Of a stretch of DNA of 64,000 bases, positions 24,304 to 36,960 are shown in pieces; the stretch's first letter is position 1, and every line of letters starts with the position of its first letter. This DNA comes from Mantis religiosa (lineage: Eukaryota; Arthropoda; Insecta; Mantodea; Mantidae): NCBI GenBank assembly GCA_030765055.1, contig JAUKNK010000326.1, positions 616,501-680,500 on the forward strand, written 5' to 3'. A program made the translations under genes and the position numbers. The notes beneath the pieces are model-generated. The model saw only the letters and a program-made list of their open reading frames with translations, ran no database searches and had not been told where the DNA came from.

Positions 24304-26840
24304 ATAACATTTGTTACACGTGTAGATACTAGCGTTGGCAAAACCATGCTCACCCAGGTCTTCAGCATATTAGTCCAGCATATACAGAGATTGTTAGTAA
24401 TATAATTGTTGTTAAGAGCTTAATAACCCATTTACTTCATGTTAATCAATAAAACCATTTGCAAAAATTAGCTAAACTTTTCTGTTGACATTTTTGTTAT
24501 TCGTTTTATAATTCTGCATCTTTATAGTCATATGTACTGAGATTCGCTATGTTGTAGCTTTGTCACTTAATTCTCTTTACATGGTCAGTGTATAATAAAG
24601 CAGTAAGAAAAATCATATAATTAGATAAGAAGATTTTCCCAACGTATCGCTAAATAGCGCCCCTTTAGCTGATCTTTGTCTGCCTGCGGTGCCGTATGTA
24701 GTAAAAGCGGGCGTTAAACACTACACATTTCATTTTTTTAGCTTATCTTTGTTGTATTTAGCTGATGTTTTCCTGCATTAAACTATATTTACAATGAATC
24801 TCTTCGACTTGTACTATTTGGTAATATATCAATGACCGTTTTCTATACGTTGTTTTGTTTTAGTACAAGTGTCTTCTATTCCCTTATCACTTAACGTTTA
24901 GTAACCAAACCTAATCTAACAATACCTCCTCCTTGACGTAGACCTAAGTCAGAGTATTTCTCTACGTTCTGTTGAATTAAGCCCTTTTATGATCTATTCT
25001 AAACCCTCGCATGTATCCTTTTAACTATTCTGTCATATCATTAGTATTTTGTTACAGTTTTATCTGGTTATGTGTGTTTTTGGACCACTATATAGTTCTT
25101 TATACCTTTTTTTTCCAAATTTTGATTATCATTTATGATGTTGCAAAGTAGCTTGGAACTTTCTCATGTGTATTTTTTACTACTGCTATTAGTAGTCTAA
25201 TGAACACTAACCTACAAGTACTTCGAAATCAGTAGCAAGAGTATGCTCCACATAATAGCTTTAAACCTTTGAAAATGAGGTATAGAAATATAGAAAACTA
25301 AAGCTAATAAGTCTGTAAAGGAGAATACTGCAAAACAGACACACGGTTAGTAGAGGTTAGGCTAGGATAGACTTTGAAATGTGTTAACCAGAGTGAAGAT
25401 GTATCAGATCTAGTAGAAGCATACAGAATATATAACTACCATTAAAGGTCAATATAATACTGTAACAATATACAAACTTTAGATCATACGTACTTATACA
25501 ACAAAGACTACAGTGACTTTCAGATGTTTGTCCTTTAGGGCTATCAGACAGCCAATCAGACACTTTGTGCTTTGTTACTTTGAATTTTACATTTCTGTGC
25601 AAGAAAGATAACCTACTATTAAATATAATTAACCGGGAGAAACTGATTAATATCTAATTAACCACAAATAACGTTCACTAAGCAAGGCTAAAACATAATA
25701 AAGCATCAGTTGCATAAGTCGAGTACCTCACAAGATGGCACAATACCAGATCAAAATATCATTTTCTAAATAAACTTGAGCTTCTTATATTTTGTAAAAT
25801 CTCTCTTAATAGTTCGATCACATTACGATATTTATATTGGCATGTCAACATATTATGTTCTTGAATTCTGTAGTAGAAACTGTGGGAGCTTCATTTACAA
25901 GTATTTCATATATTTGATTCAAATTATAAACCTGAAAAATTTTCTTCTAATGTATAACATTAAAGATTTATGTTGACATGTTTCAAGAATGTTTAATTCT
26001 CGCAAAGTGTTAAAGGTAAAGCATGTCTACAAAGTCCTCATTATTCTGAACGACTTCTACAACATTTTTTACTTGTAAGTCAAGACTTATATACAACATT
26101 TTATATTAAATAAATGCAGATTGTGTTAAAACATTAATTTATATCAATTCTTTGATCTCATTATCGAATTCTCAGATATTTTTTCTATTCTTTAAAAACC
26201 TAAGTTTCGTTCTACTGTTACTCGTAATTCATAGGCGTAGCAACAAACTTGAAAGACGTCATATAGCGAGCCGCTTGTTAACTAACACTTCCGTCTCCTT
26301 TATCAGGCTTGTATGTACAACGAAATATGTAATTAAACTGTTTGTATAAACGTTTACATAAACCTGTAGGAAGTACAAAAGTAAGGCTTTGTAGAAGACT
26401 GAGTTAAGAAAGCTGTGTGAGTGTAATACATTAACTTAACGTCATAAGTATGTATAGTACCAGGACAAATACATTTAGTTATTTCGGTTGAGCAGTACAA
26501 GAAATATTTAGGTTAACAAAGAACTTAATAGAAATCAATCTCTTTACTGACCGCTCCTTCCTGATGACAGGTGACTCTGTATGCGATATATGATCGTGGA
26601 GTACAATATATGTAATTATTGTCTATGCTTTAGATAATTAGAATTAGAATTACTAATCAGCAAAAGGTATTGTTTAATTGATTTTGTCGAACAGGAGTGA
26701 AAAGTATCTAATATATCTACTTAGAAAGTAGAAAAGGAACAAAGGTTTTTCTTTGGCAGAAGAAGTGTTATAAACCTAGTATAAGGTTGAGCCTCTTGAC
26801 TGCTTTTCTTATAGATACATTGGTAATTTAAAATCGAATA
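24304..26840. repeat. Modules C (end), E, D1 and D2, copy 2
   Basis: Positions 24,304-24,380 finish module C. Positions 24,380-25,780 (E) match 41,570-42,950 and 48,200-49,550 along their length. Positions 25,785-26,040 (D1) and 26,040-26,840 (D2) follow directly, without module I. No gene is seen. Confidence 0.75.
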
Positions 26841-27286
26841 TATTTGATATTTGATATTTATAACCAAATACAGTACATGACATATTTAAAAACATATGTT
26901 TCAGATAACTCCATAACAAATGAATTGCTTTTAGTTGTCTGGAATGCCCTCAGAGTCCTGCTCATTCAGGATGCTAAAATTCTAAAAGGGAGACAAAATC
27001 TGGAGCTCTTTATAAAACACAATTTATGTAACAGTTCATGGAATAAAACATTTGATACGCATCCCTTATTATTGGTCTAAATTTACCTAAATTGATACTT
27101 TTCTCTACTTGTCTACTTTTGGGATGACATTTGCTTAAAAAAGCGTTAATTATCAGAAGTGTACACCACTTTCTTTCTCCAACATGAACATAGCAGACAG
27201 AAAAAATTACTGCATTCCACTCAGAAATGGACTTCATAAATATACCGCTCTGGGATCAAGTGAATTTAACAGAAGGTGTTTTTGTG

Positions 27287-28030
27287 GAAACGTAGTCTCA
27301 GACTGAAAAATTCAATGCCATAGCCGGAATTTGAACCACGGATCTTCTGGTTTCCGTCCAGCCGCGCTACCATTGTGCTGCTATGGCCAACGTGCCGATA
27401 TGACATTAGATTTCTCCAACTGACCCGTATTTTCCCGGTAAACCACTTAGGAGTTCTCATAAACACATGAGACAACTACCTTAATGGCGACTTACTACAT
27501 GTAAGTACTTTAAGGCCCGGGCTTTACAGTTAACCACTATTAGGTCAATTAATGGAAATTAATTATTCTTTTCACACTGGCCGTGAGTAGGCTAAACTGT
27601 GGAAACGTAGAGTCAGACTAAAAAATTCAATGCCATAGCCGGAATTTGAACCACGGAACTTCTGGTTTCCGTCCAGCCGCGCTACCATTGTGCTACTATG
27701 GCCAACGTGCCGATATGACATTAGATTCTCCAACTGACCCGTATTTTCCCGGTAAACCACTTAGGAGTTCTCATAAACACATGAGACAGCTACCTTAATG
27801 GCGACTTACTACATGTAAGTACTTTAAGACCCGGGCTTTATAGTTAACCACTATTAGGTCAATTAATGGAAATTAATTATTCTTTTCACACTGGCCGTGT
27901 GTAGGCTAAATTGTGGAACCGTAGAGTCAGACTAAAAAATTCAATGCCATAGCGGATCTTCTGGTTTCCGTCCAGCCGCGCTACTATTGTGCTACTATGG
28001 CCAACGTGCCGATATGACATTAGATTCTCC
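27287..28030 (-). repeat. Tandem tRNA-like elements, period about 315 bp
   Basis: Three minus-strand units carry tRNA-like parts at 27,317-27,387, 27,632-27,702 and 27,946-28,001, spaced 315 and 314 bp apart. The units also share flanks such as GGTAAACCACTTAGGAGTTC and AATGGCGACTTACTACATG. The third lacks 15 nt, including the B-box-like part, so it should not have a complete polymerase III promoter. The first two are complete. Confidence 0.85.
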
Positions 28031-28238
28031 AACTGAGAACCGGGAAAATACGAGTCAGTTGGAGAATTTAATGTCATATCGGCACGTTGGTCATAGTAGC
28101 ACAATGGTAGTGCGGCTGGACGGAAACCAGAAGATCCGTGGTTCAAATCCCGGCTATGGCATTGAATTTTTCAGTCTGACTCTACGTTTCCACAATTTAG
28201 CCTACACACGGCCAGTGTGAAAAGAATAATTAATTTCC
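27868..28238. repeat. Long palindrome carrying tRNA-like sequence on both arms
   Basis: The left arm (27,868 to about 28,030) and the right arm (about 28,045-28,238) are reverse complements for most of their length, apart from a deletion in the left arm. The outer ends read GGAAATTAATTATTC and its complement. The right arm contains a full plus-strand tRNA-like copy at 28,090-28,160. A transcript across it would fold into a long hairpin. Confidence 0.85.
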
Positions 28239-28850
28239 AGAAAGTGTTTTTATTAAACGTTCTCTCTAAGCACCACAACAGCATTTTTCAAATGCCGGGA
28301 AGCCTACCCACACCACTCTAAAGTTTTACAAGGATATACCTATATTTACCAAAATTATCATTTCTAAAAAGCGACCATTCTGATTAGAATGCAATATTTT
28401 TAAGTTATTTCCAAATCTTGAATTTTCTGACATGTCCGCTTATTACGTTTGTATTACTGGTAAACACCGACGACATCTTACTGCTCGGAAGATGTAAATC
28501 TCGTTAAAGTAGATACTAGATTATGTCTAAGGACTTCTGTGTGGATATTCCTGTTATTCTTTAGAATGTTGATATATAGATAGCTGTGTTTTCTCACAAA
28601 ATGGCGATGTTGCTTTCTTATATCGTGGCTAAGCAAAAGGAAAGTAATGATAAAGCCATGACATAGCAGGACGTCTTAAAATATTTGAACATAGCTGGCG
28701 TCTGGTGTATTCCCATACGTCAGTTCCAGCTACAACAAAACTGTCATCTGTTTATTTGAAAGCACACGTGCCAGTGCACGTGACTATGAATATTCAAATT
28801 TATACTATGTAATAACCCAAGAGAACTATAAAATGTTACAATAAAATTTT

Positions 28851-29225
28851 AAATAACTTGAGAAGTGACACAATATTCTATGAAAGTATTTTATGACAGT
28901 CGTGAAATCTATCAGAATAGCACAAAGCGGGTAAAATAGTATCAAAATACTACTGACATGTCTCGGGGTTTTCTAAAAGGTTAAATACGGGGTCAGAATA
29001 CGATATAAAGTATCTAAATTCTCCCCAAATCTCCAACAGATCGTACAGATATGCCCTTGGTAAGGTCTGGATTAAGGCGTAAAGGTTAGTTTGGTGTTGG
29101 AGGTTTGTTCAGAAAACCTGGTCTCACAAACCTGGGAACTGAACATAATTTTGTTTCTAAGGATTGCTGTTCTAAGAATCACAAAACTTTAATAAAATAG
29201 TTTCCTTTGTATTCTTTTGTGTCCC
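28851..29225. repeat. Module A, copy 3 (partial)
   Basis: It matches 1-400 and 17,916-18,320. It breaks off at about 29,225, where a different insertion begins. Confidence 0.75.
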
Positions 29226-30138
29226 AAACGTTTCCAGAGAGCTATCGTATCGTAGGTATCCTTCATTCCTACGGCATGAAATAAAGGTATTGAAGTTAGT
29301 AAATTGTCTATATGAAGCAACACTGCCTTCAAGCTGTATTTAGAAGAGTCAATAAAGAGGCGCCTATCTTCGACACAATGCTGTATACCCAATTCTTTCA
29401 TCAAACCATTAACGTTAACACAGAAACACATTATGTCTTTCGTTGTGAAATACTGTGAAAACTGTTTATGTCGAGATCTGTAAAATGTTATTTTAGTCTC
29501 TTTTGCCAGGAAAGTCCACTCCTGTAGCCTGGAACCCAGTAGTTCTGACTCCTTTTTACCTAGTTTCAAGTCACAAATACGATCACTTAGTTATTCTTGA
29601 GAAAAAATGTCTTTCTTCACTTCCTTCACATTGATATGTAGCGTCTTGGGATATTAAGGGTTGACTGTCATCTACATCATGATTTGAACTTGATCCATCA
29701 TATTCTTCAACCCATGCCTTCGGAGGAGCACGCACCGGAATATCTTCACTATGAGGAACTTGTCTTATTGCTAATGGGACACTTGGACCTTTGACACTTG
29801 ATTTATTTTTTTAGACACCCCTGTAATACTTGTATTACAAAAATAGCAGTCATTTAAATGGTTTGATTGGTCTCTCCACACCATAGGCACAGCAAACAGC
29901 ATAGATTTGCGTTTATTGTGTAGCCATTGATTAAGAACACTTTTGCACGATATGCAGCAAACATGGGGAGAAAAATCCTTATCTTGATCACCAAGGGCAC
30001 AACCCAAGTATAATGGATATGCTGTTTTAGTAATATTTGTGTTTGTTTTTTTCGTTGTGATTTTGGGGTGAACTGTCCACACGCTTATCAAAAGTTATTT
30101 GGAACATTAGTACATTTCCTATTCATTCTCTTATTCAT
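29190..30138 (-). pseudogene. Broken gene of a repetitive animal protein family of unknown function
   Basis: Three overlapping minus-strand frames give successive parts of one protein. Near 30,000-30,138 there is a CxxC-type start with stops and a shift. At 29,771-30,091 follow the segments GCALGDQDKDFSPHVCCISC, MLFAVPMVWRDQSNHLNDCY and FCNT. After a further shift comes PLAIRQVPHSEDIPVRAPPK (about 29,700-29,770) and an acidic/serine linker. At 29,189-29,569 it reads ESELLGSRLQEWTFL, CVEDRRLFIDSSKYSLKAVL and HAVGMKDTYD. I recognise this order of motifs from a family that is highly repeated in arthropod and cnidarian genomes, usually unnamed and suspected to be transposon-related. The Cys pairs suggest zinc binding. 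The frameshifts and the lack of an open N-terminus make this copy dead, and its C-terminal part is missing. Confidence 0.7.
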
Positions 30139-30780
30139 ATCTGTAACCTTTCATTAGTACCGCCAATAAACTACACTACACTTTCACAGCTGAAATTGAA
30201 CTGAGAGAACAATCCAAAACAGATGAAAACCAGACCACCCAGTGGAGCACTCAAGCTAACACATCTGTTTATTTACTCAGGAGGAGAGGAGCATGATGAA
30301 GGGGGGTTATGTGTGAACCAAAGGACTCAAAATAGGAATATTTTTCATTAGAGAAAACAAAATAAGATGTATTTAGGTCTTCATGATAAGTTATGAAATC
30401 CTGCATCAGTAGTTTATGTCAACTTAGTTTATTTTGAGTTGGGCACACCCATGTAAATACGATTTTTATAGTAGACCCTAAAATTAATTTTACTGATAAA
30501 TTTTACATGATGGAAAATTTGTTCTAGTCATTTCGAATAGTATTCACATACTTTACAGGTATAAAAATATTATTTAATAATAGAATGACTTATTTTAAAT
30601 TAAGTAAATATGATTTGGTATCATACCTCATTTCTGTAATTTTATATAAAAGAATAAGAATATCTCAAAAACGTTACGTGATACAGTATTTTCAGAGGCA
30701 TTTTTGGAATCAGCGAGTCATTTTGCATAAGAGTTAGGCTATTTTGTTTCGGGTACAAAAAACGTGTTCCCTAGTGTAAT
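30139..30780. other. AT-rich stretch, nothing recognised
   Basis: I see no gene, RNA or named repeat here. It may be part of the insertion that carries the pseudogene. Confidence 0.5.
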
Positions 30781-33000
30781 TATTTATTGAAACCATCATT
30801 TAAGATATAGATATTACATAAGTTTGCTGTTTTGTAGCTCTGTATCTGTTGCTATGACGGTGATCGTCTGCATTAGTTGCTGCAGTGCTGCCCTCATGTT
30901 GTGGTGGTGTCAACACGTACGAGCTCCGCCAAATGGTCACTCCTACGAACTTCAATATTAATAATTACGTTACAGTGATATATTAGTAAGGGTTAATAGA
31001 TGATATTATTGACGATATGAGTTCTTGTTTTTGAGGCGAGTTATTTACATTCGGATAGAGAGACAGACTGCGTGTCTTAAATCACTAAGTCATAACATTT
31101 ATTTACCTAAGTTTTATTTTCCTGTGATATACAACGCTGCCTGGTGCACTATACCGGAACTATAAACACACAAATTGTATGAGCCTGCATGACTCACAAC
31201 CAATATTTCGAATAAATAAAAAACAGTCGCTACATAAACTACTATCTTCCAAGAATACAATCATACCAACCTGCGGAAATTATCCTCTACATTAACAAAG
31301 ACGTGAGAATACATTTTGACTTCCTGTAAAGAGTTTCTAACGATATTATCAAAATACCATATGTCTGATATATCTACTTGATTCAAAATGTATCTCTTGG
31401 ATATTCTGGTAAGGAACTAAAAGTCCTAACTGTTCTGAACGACCTCTATAATATTTGCCAGCTGCTAGGTCACGACTTATATACAATATCTTAGTATTCA
31501 ATGTAGAATATGTTAAAACATTAAATTATACCAATTAGTTCATCTCATTATCGAATTCGAAACATTGTCCATCAATTTTGTATTCTTTAAAATCCTAAGC
31601 TTCGTGCTCCTCTTACTCGTAATTCAAGGGAATAGCAATATACTTGAAACACGGGATATAGCGAGTCGCTTGTTAACTAACATTTCGGTCTACTATATCC
31701 CTCTTGCATATACAACGAAATATGTAATTAAACTGTTTGTATAAATGTTTACATAAACCTGTAGCAAATACAGAAGTAAGGATTAATAGAAGACTGAGTT
31801 AAGAAAGTTGTGTGAGTGTAATACATCAACCTAACCTCGTAAATATATATTATATAGGACACCACGTCATTAAAGTTATCTGCGTTGTATAGTGCAACAA
31901 ATGCTTTGATTGACAAAGAATGGAATAATGAATGCTCTGACGAGCCTCTCCTTGCTGTCCATAGATGGCTCTGTAAGCTATATATTATCTTGCAGTATGA
32001 TATCTCTAATTAAATACAATGTGTTATAGCAGATTATAATTGTGTTGACGAGCTATTGCTTATAATTAGTTGGTTCTTCCGGATTAGGAGGGAAAAGTAT
32101 CTAGTGCATATATTTAAGCAATAGCAACCGAACAAATATTTATTTTTGGGAGGGGATGTATCCTAAACTTCGTATATCCTTGAGCATTTCAACATCGATT
32201 TTTACAGGTGAATTGCACATAACAAGCCAACATAATTTATTTTTCATGTTAAATCCAAAAGCATCTGAAGTATCATATTGAAAAGCGCACCATGTACAAA
32301 GAGATAAAACAAATGAGTAACCATTCCAAAACTAGATTTATAATCGAGGTTTTCCTTATTTAGAAGTTTTGAGCGTGATATCTGTTACAATGTTACTAAC
32401 ACAATCTTCGTTTCGCTTGTGAAAAACCTTGTTTTGGTAGAGTCTATAGTAAAACCCATACGTGGCGTAAGGCGTTACGGTGTGACGTAGGTCGTAGTTT
32501 GCTTCTTCCCACCAGTCCGTAGAGCAGAGATCGGGCCACATGGCTCTGTACTTCTCGATGAGAGTTTGAAGTAAATCTCGTAGGGCTTGGTATTTGGTAG
32601 CCAAAACTGCATTTTGAAGTCGTCAATGGTTAATACATATCTTAGTCTTCAGTGTGCTAGGTTCCCAATGCCTAGAATCCTTTTCAGGTAACGCCCTTCG
32701 ATTTTGTCTATTGTTATCAGGTCACTGGTGGCTACAGAGCTCTTAAACCACCTTATAGAAATCATGTCATGGCGCTGTGAGGCCTGTGTACCCATGACCG
32801 GTCACCTCACCCTATTTTAGCCACTGAGAACCATCATTGTCATTGTGGAAGTGATAGTCAGATTTTGTGCTTCTGCAAAGCTGTGTCCTGAGGCCAACAC
32901 TGCCTGCTATTTCTCACTCTTATTGCAATCCCGATCATGTGCGCCGCATTGGTAATAATATACTTCATTAGGTTTAACTTTTATACAATTCTGACAGTTT
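30781..33000. repeat. Modules H, I, D2 and J, copy 1 of J
   Basis: H (30,781-31,010), I (31,060-31,430) and D2 (31,430-32,180) match the copy at 14.6-16.0 kb. J (32,181-33,000) matches 44,815-45,400 and 51,150-51,901. J contains on the minus strand an 80-codon frame (32,356-32,604, MATKYQALRDLLQTLIEKY at its start) that recurs in the other two copies with changes. It may be a remnant of an old mobile-element protein, but I cannot name it. Confidence 0.65.
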
Positions 33001-33239
33001 GAGAATAAACCATTGAATTACAAGTAACTTTTGGATCCAAAAGTGTGTCAGAAATAATCCAGAAAACAATAGCAGTTTTAGAAATGAACGTTTATCACAA
33101 AACGTAATTAACGATTGCTTAAAACAGGAATCTCGTTTATGTTCAGTGTTTAACTCTTATATGGGCCATATTGTTAGAAAATTAAAAGACATACCAGCAG
33201 GAATAAATATAAATATAATGATGCATTAAATATGCCATT
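33001..33239. other. AT-rich flank of the LINE relic
   Basis: Nothing is recognised except possible decayed upstream reverse-transcriptase sequence. Confidence 0.3.
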
Positions 33240-33720
33240 CCTTGCATATTACTTAATAATACAAGGCAGAGAGGACAATCTACAAAGAAGTGTGAACAGG
33301 TTAGAGAAACTGATCTGGAATTATGGTTTAAATATAACAACAGAAAGGTAAAAGATCATGGCATTTATTGGAAAACGAAGTAAGAAGTGGAAGACAGTCT
33401 TAAACAATAAGGTCTTGCAATAGTGGAGAAAATTTAATTACGTGATATGTAATGTAACCTTTAAAACGAATAATGAAGAGATAAGTAATAAAATGAGCAA
33501 ATTAGAACATAGGCTTTCAATAATAGCTCCAACCTCGCAAAGAAGAACCCCGAAACATTACAACTGTTGACGTTCTACTGTAAGACCAGCAGACAAAAGA
33601 ATGCAGCCAAATAAATGCGAGAGAAATGAAGTATCTCCGAGCAGTGAAACGATTTAAGAAAAAGATAATTTTAGAAATGAAGAAGTAAGGAATTAAATAT
33701 ATATTCGTTAATAGAAAATA
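33240..33720 (+). pseudogene. Decayed LINE reverse-transcriptase C-terminal fragment
   Basis: Plus-strand frames with stops read EDNLQRSVNRLEKLIWNYGL and TTERxKIMAFIGKRSKKW near 33,270-33,390. They continue KFNYVICNVTFKTNNEEIS and NKMSKLEHRL to about 33,520. The order (DLQ.....L......Y.L.I...KTK.M.F.G, then ..F.YLG....) is typical of the region after the YADD box of RTE-like and related LINEs. The catalytic box itself is deleted. It is an old relic of a LINE family different from the one at 2.4 and 11 kb. Confidence 0.6.
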
Positions 33721-34330
33721 TACAAATAAATGGAAAAGCCATTTGTAAAACCTGATAACTACCTTATTCCATTAGTCATAGAAATATAAACATCTGGTGA
33801 TACAACTATAGGAAGACGAGGCCGAACAGAAGTATTGTCCTAAACCATGGAGAGTTGACGATATCTGTAGAAAGTGATATGTTACACATTTACAATGTAA
33901 TTTACTACTATACAAAATCCTTATCCAACTGTGAGGTTTAGTTATTCTATATTTATATCTCTTACGATTTACCAGTAACAGAAAATATGTTCACAACAAA
34001 GAGAACTTGTAGGAACACTCCGTTAAATTATATAAAATGTATAGTATTTTATTAGAAATATTCTAACCATTTATAAACAATTAAATTTATATGAACCTTT
34101 ACCATTAAACGGTAGTTTGGAGTGATTGTGTACAAAGTACTCCGTGTCATATACTTATAAGATGCCAAACTGAAATATAAAATTTAACCACTTTGCTTTA
34201 GAATTACTTTCTTCACAAACACACACAGACTTTGTTCCTTTTTGGCATCTCAAAACGTGTATTTACACTGAACTCCCTCATTTTCTCTAAGTATGCAACA
34301 CAAAGAAAGTGTTAGTTAGAACAGCTGATT
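33721..34330. other. AT-rich stretch, nothing recognised
   Basis: No gene or named repeat is seen. Confidence 0.4.
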
Positions 34331-36249
34331 AGATTACATTCATTTACTTATACATTTATATGTACTGTTTGACTTTAATTCACAAATGTTCCAAACGCTT
34401 CGAGGGCATTTAGCTGTTTACCTTCGGAAATACTCGTCTACGGAATAATTAAGGATATTAATATATGATTTTAATACATGGAAAATCTTACAGTTTTGTA
34501 ATTTTTTTGGAGAATATTTGTCACAATCACTTTATAAATAATCCAGAAGTCTTGTTACACTAGAGAAGCGCCAAATCTTCCTTAGATATCCGCAAAGTGA
34601 TTTGTATATACGATTCAGAACTAAAACTACAAACGCAGTTTCATTGTATTATCGCGAATGTTTCACCATTCTGACATTATATTAATAAAATTTTTACAAG
34701 AATTATAATAACAACGTCAACAAAGCCTTTCAAACCAAGGACTTCTCACCCAGGAGAGTATTTTCTCTTACATTACCGACTTCAATATTTATTTGTATGT
34801 GTTTTCTATTTATAGACAAAGAGGCAGGCGTACTTGCAGCAGTCATGGAAACATTTAGAGTTTGTTTTACAAGATCTACAGCGTCCTTTAGTAAATTTTC
34901 TGGTTTTATTCATAGCAAAATTATAAAGAAAGCGGTCGCCTACGTGAGGTCGTAAACCAGTTCCTGAGTATATAAAAGATAGCCATTATATACAACCAGT
35001 GCTGTAAAAGGATGTAGTTATCCCACCTCCAGAAAATATTCTTTACTCAACAAAGTTGTCCTTTTTGTGTATAATACATCTAATAATTTGACAAAAACAC
35101 AGAATGCTAAATGTATTTGAATGAATAGGGAAATATATTGTAGAATTATCTGACAAACGACTGTCAAGTTCCGTTCATTGAGGTGGAACTTCGAATCATT
35201 TAACATAACTAGTAGAGCTAATATATAAACAAAGTGTTACAGCACAAAGAATGCAGATATATACCTAAACTAAATAATATTATAACAATTATAATAACGA
35301 TTTACGAGATACTCTTTACCTTTTATCTCTATTTAATAATGACTTCACATCCTTAAAATCCTTGCCTCCATAGTTGTATTACTTGTAATCTCGTGGGAAT
35401 AACATGGAATACGGACGAACCACCCGCTTATTAAATATTCAACTACCACTTTAGTCTCCTGGATACCTCTTTTACATGTACTTTAAACTATCTTGTAAGC
35501 ATTTAACTTAAACTTGGAAAAAATATAGAATAAGGGTTTGTGAAGGAATAGACTGAGTGGTCAGCAAGATTGTAATAAAGTAACATACATTTGTGACAAT
35601 AAGTACATAGGATGTCTTCTGGCCTCATTAATTACTCATACAATGGACTTGTTTGGATCCACAAACAATGCAAAATGGAATATTTTCATTAACCGTACTT
35701 TGCTCCCAACCGACGGTTCTCTATCTATTCTGTTACCCTCGAGAACACTTAGAGACATTTACTTGGTTTTATAACAAAATGTAACTATGCTGCTTTCACA
35801 TAGCTTAAATTTTATTAATGTGGCATTACATTTATGAAAGTTAATGAAGAGTTTTATTAACAAAAATCATGAAAATACTTCAAAGTAAAGCATTCTTTCG
35901 AAAAAAATTTGTCTTGCGTCTTTGAAAAATGTCTGACTTGGATATTTCATTACGTAAATTTTGGTCTCATTGTTTGTATACTGCATTTCTTAGATCGTTA
36001 GGGTGATAACGTACATTCCCCAGCATTAATATCTCGTCTGTTTTTTGACACTAACATTATAGAAAGTGTCAGTCACGTGATCAAGTATTGCCTAAATCGA
36101 TTTTCTGAATATATGCAAAGTGATAGCGACAAAGTTGAGTATCCTCCAAGTACGTAAGTATATGATCTAAAAGATATATTTTTTACGTGGCAGTTTATTT
36201 TTATTTTGTCAAATATATACCAGAGCCTCAAAATACCATTTGTTTACTA
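34331..36249. repeat. Modules K and B, copy 3 (left part)
   Basis: It matches 19,600-21,110 and 425-1,690. It is interrupted at 36,249 by the second LTR element and continues at 40,554. No gene is supported. Confidence 0.75.
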
Positions 36250-36765
36250 TGTAACAGTATTTTTGTTTAGTAATGTTCGAAGGAATAATAAATATATAAA
36301 AATGTATGTAGTTGTGTGATTGGCCGAAGTAGTAGTGGTGTGACGTGGTATCACGTGGTGTGATGACGTGTCAGTGAATCGGCCAATCACAAAATAAAGT
36401 GGGAATTACTATGGGGACAAGAAAATCAATAATCTAAAAAAGTTAGAATCTTGTGTCTTGCTGGAGAACGAGGAAGTTGACTTAAGATGTTACGATGATT
36501 ATAAAATCTCCAAGAAAATTATATATCATTTTGTCTTAATCTGTGAATCTATCATTTGGCGCTAGCCAGTATTACTTTTGATAGAAGAAAAAAAATTGAT
36601 TAAATTAACTATATTCGAGTAACTGCGCCGTTAGTGCTGTCTTATGGGAGAAACATGGCGACTAGCATAGAAAGAGCGATGGAAAATCATGATTCTGGAG
36701 TGAAAGAAAGTATTATACCGACCGCCATATTGGAAGAAGAATATCGAAAATAAAATCCCGTTACA
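36250..36765 (+). repeat. 5' LTR (516 bp)
   Basis: The first 226 bp (36,250-36,475) match 40,041-40,266 with one difference seen. A 9-bp insertion and a further matching stretch (AGATGTTACGA) follow, and from about 36,510 to 36,745 the sequence is unrelated to the 3' LTR. The final TAAAATCCCGTTACA matches again. A primer-binding-site-like TGGCGCAGC follows at 36,768. Confidence 0.85.
36315..36391 (+). promoter_or_regulatory. U3 inverted repeat with TGACGT and CACGTG motifs
   Basis: TGTGATTGGCCGA (36,315-36,327) and its exact reverse complement TCGGCCAATCACA (36,379-36,391) flank a short stretch with TGACGTGG, TCACGTGG and TGACGTG. These match the cores of CRE-type and E-box-type binding sites, and the arms include CCAAT-box sequence. 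The same arrangement is in the 3' LTR at about 40,106-40,182. A role as promoter or enhancer is inferred. Confidence 0.55.
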
Positions 36766-36960
36766 AATGGCGCAGCAACGTGTGGGGCTCGAATAGGATA
36801 AAGAAGAGGAGATTAAAGCATCGTACAGTTCCGTGGGAATTTAAAAGGAAAGAAGAAAGAAGAGAGAAGAAAGAAGAAAACGAGAACTGGTTTAAGTGAG
36901 TGAAAAAAAAATAGTAGTAGTAGATTTATGTTGTTAAGAAATCAGAAAATAGTTAAAAAG

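Larger units (their letters stand above)
26841..28850. repeat. Module G, copy 2, split by tRNA-like elements
   Basis: Positions 26,841-27,260 and 28,240-28,850 match module G at 16.0-17.9 kb. The interval between them is the tRNA-like array. No gene is seen. Confidence 0.7.
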
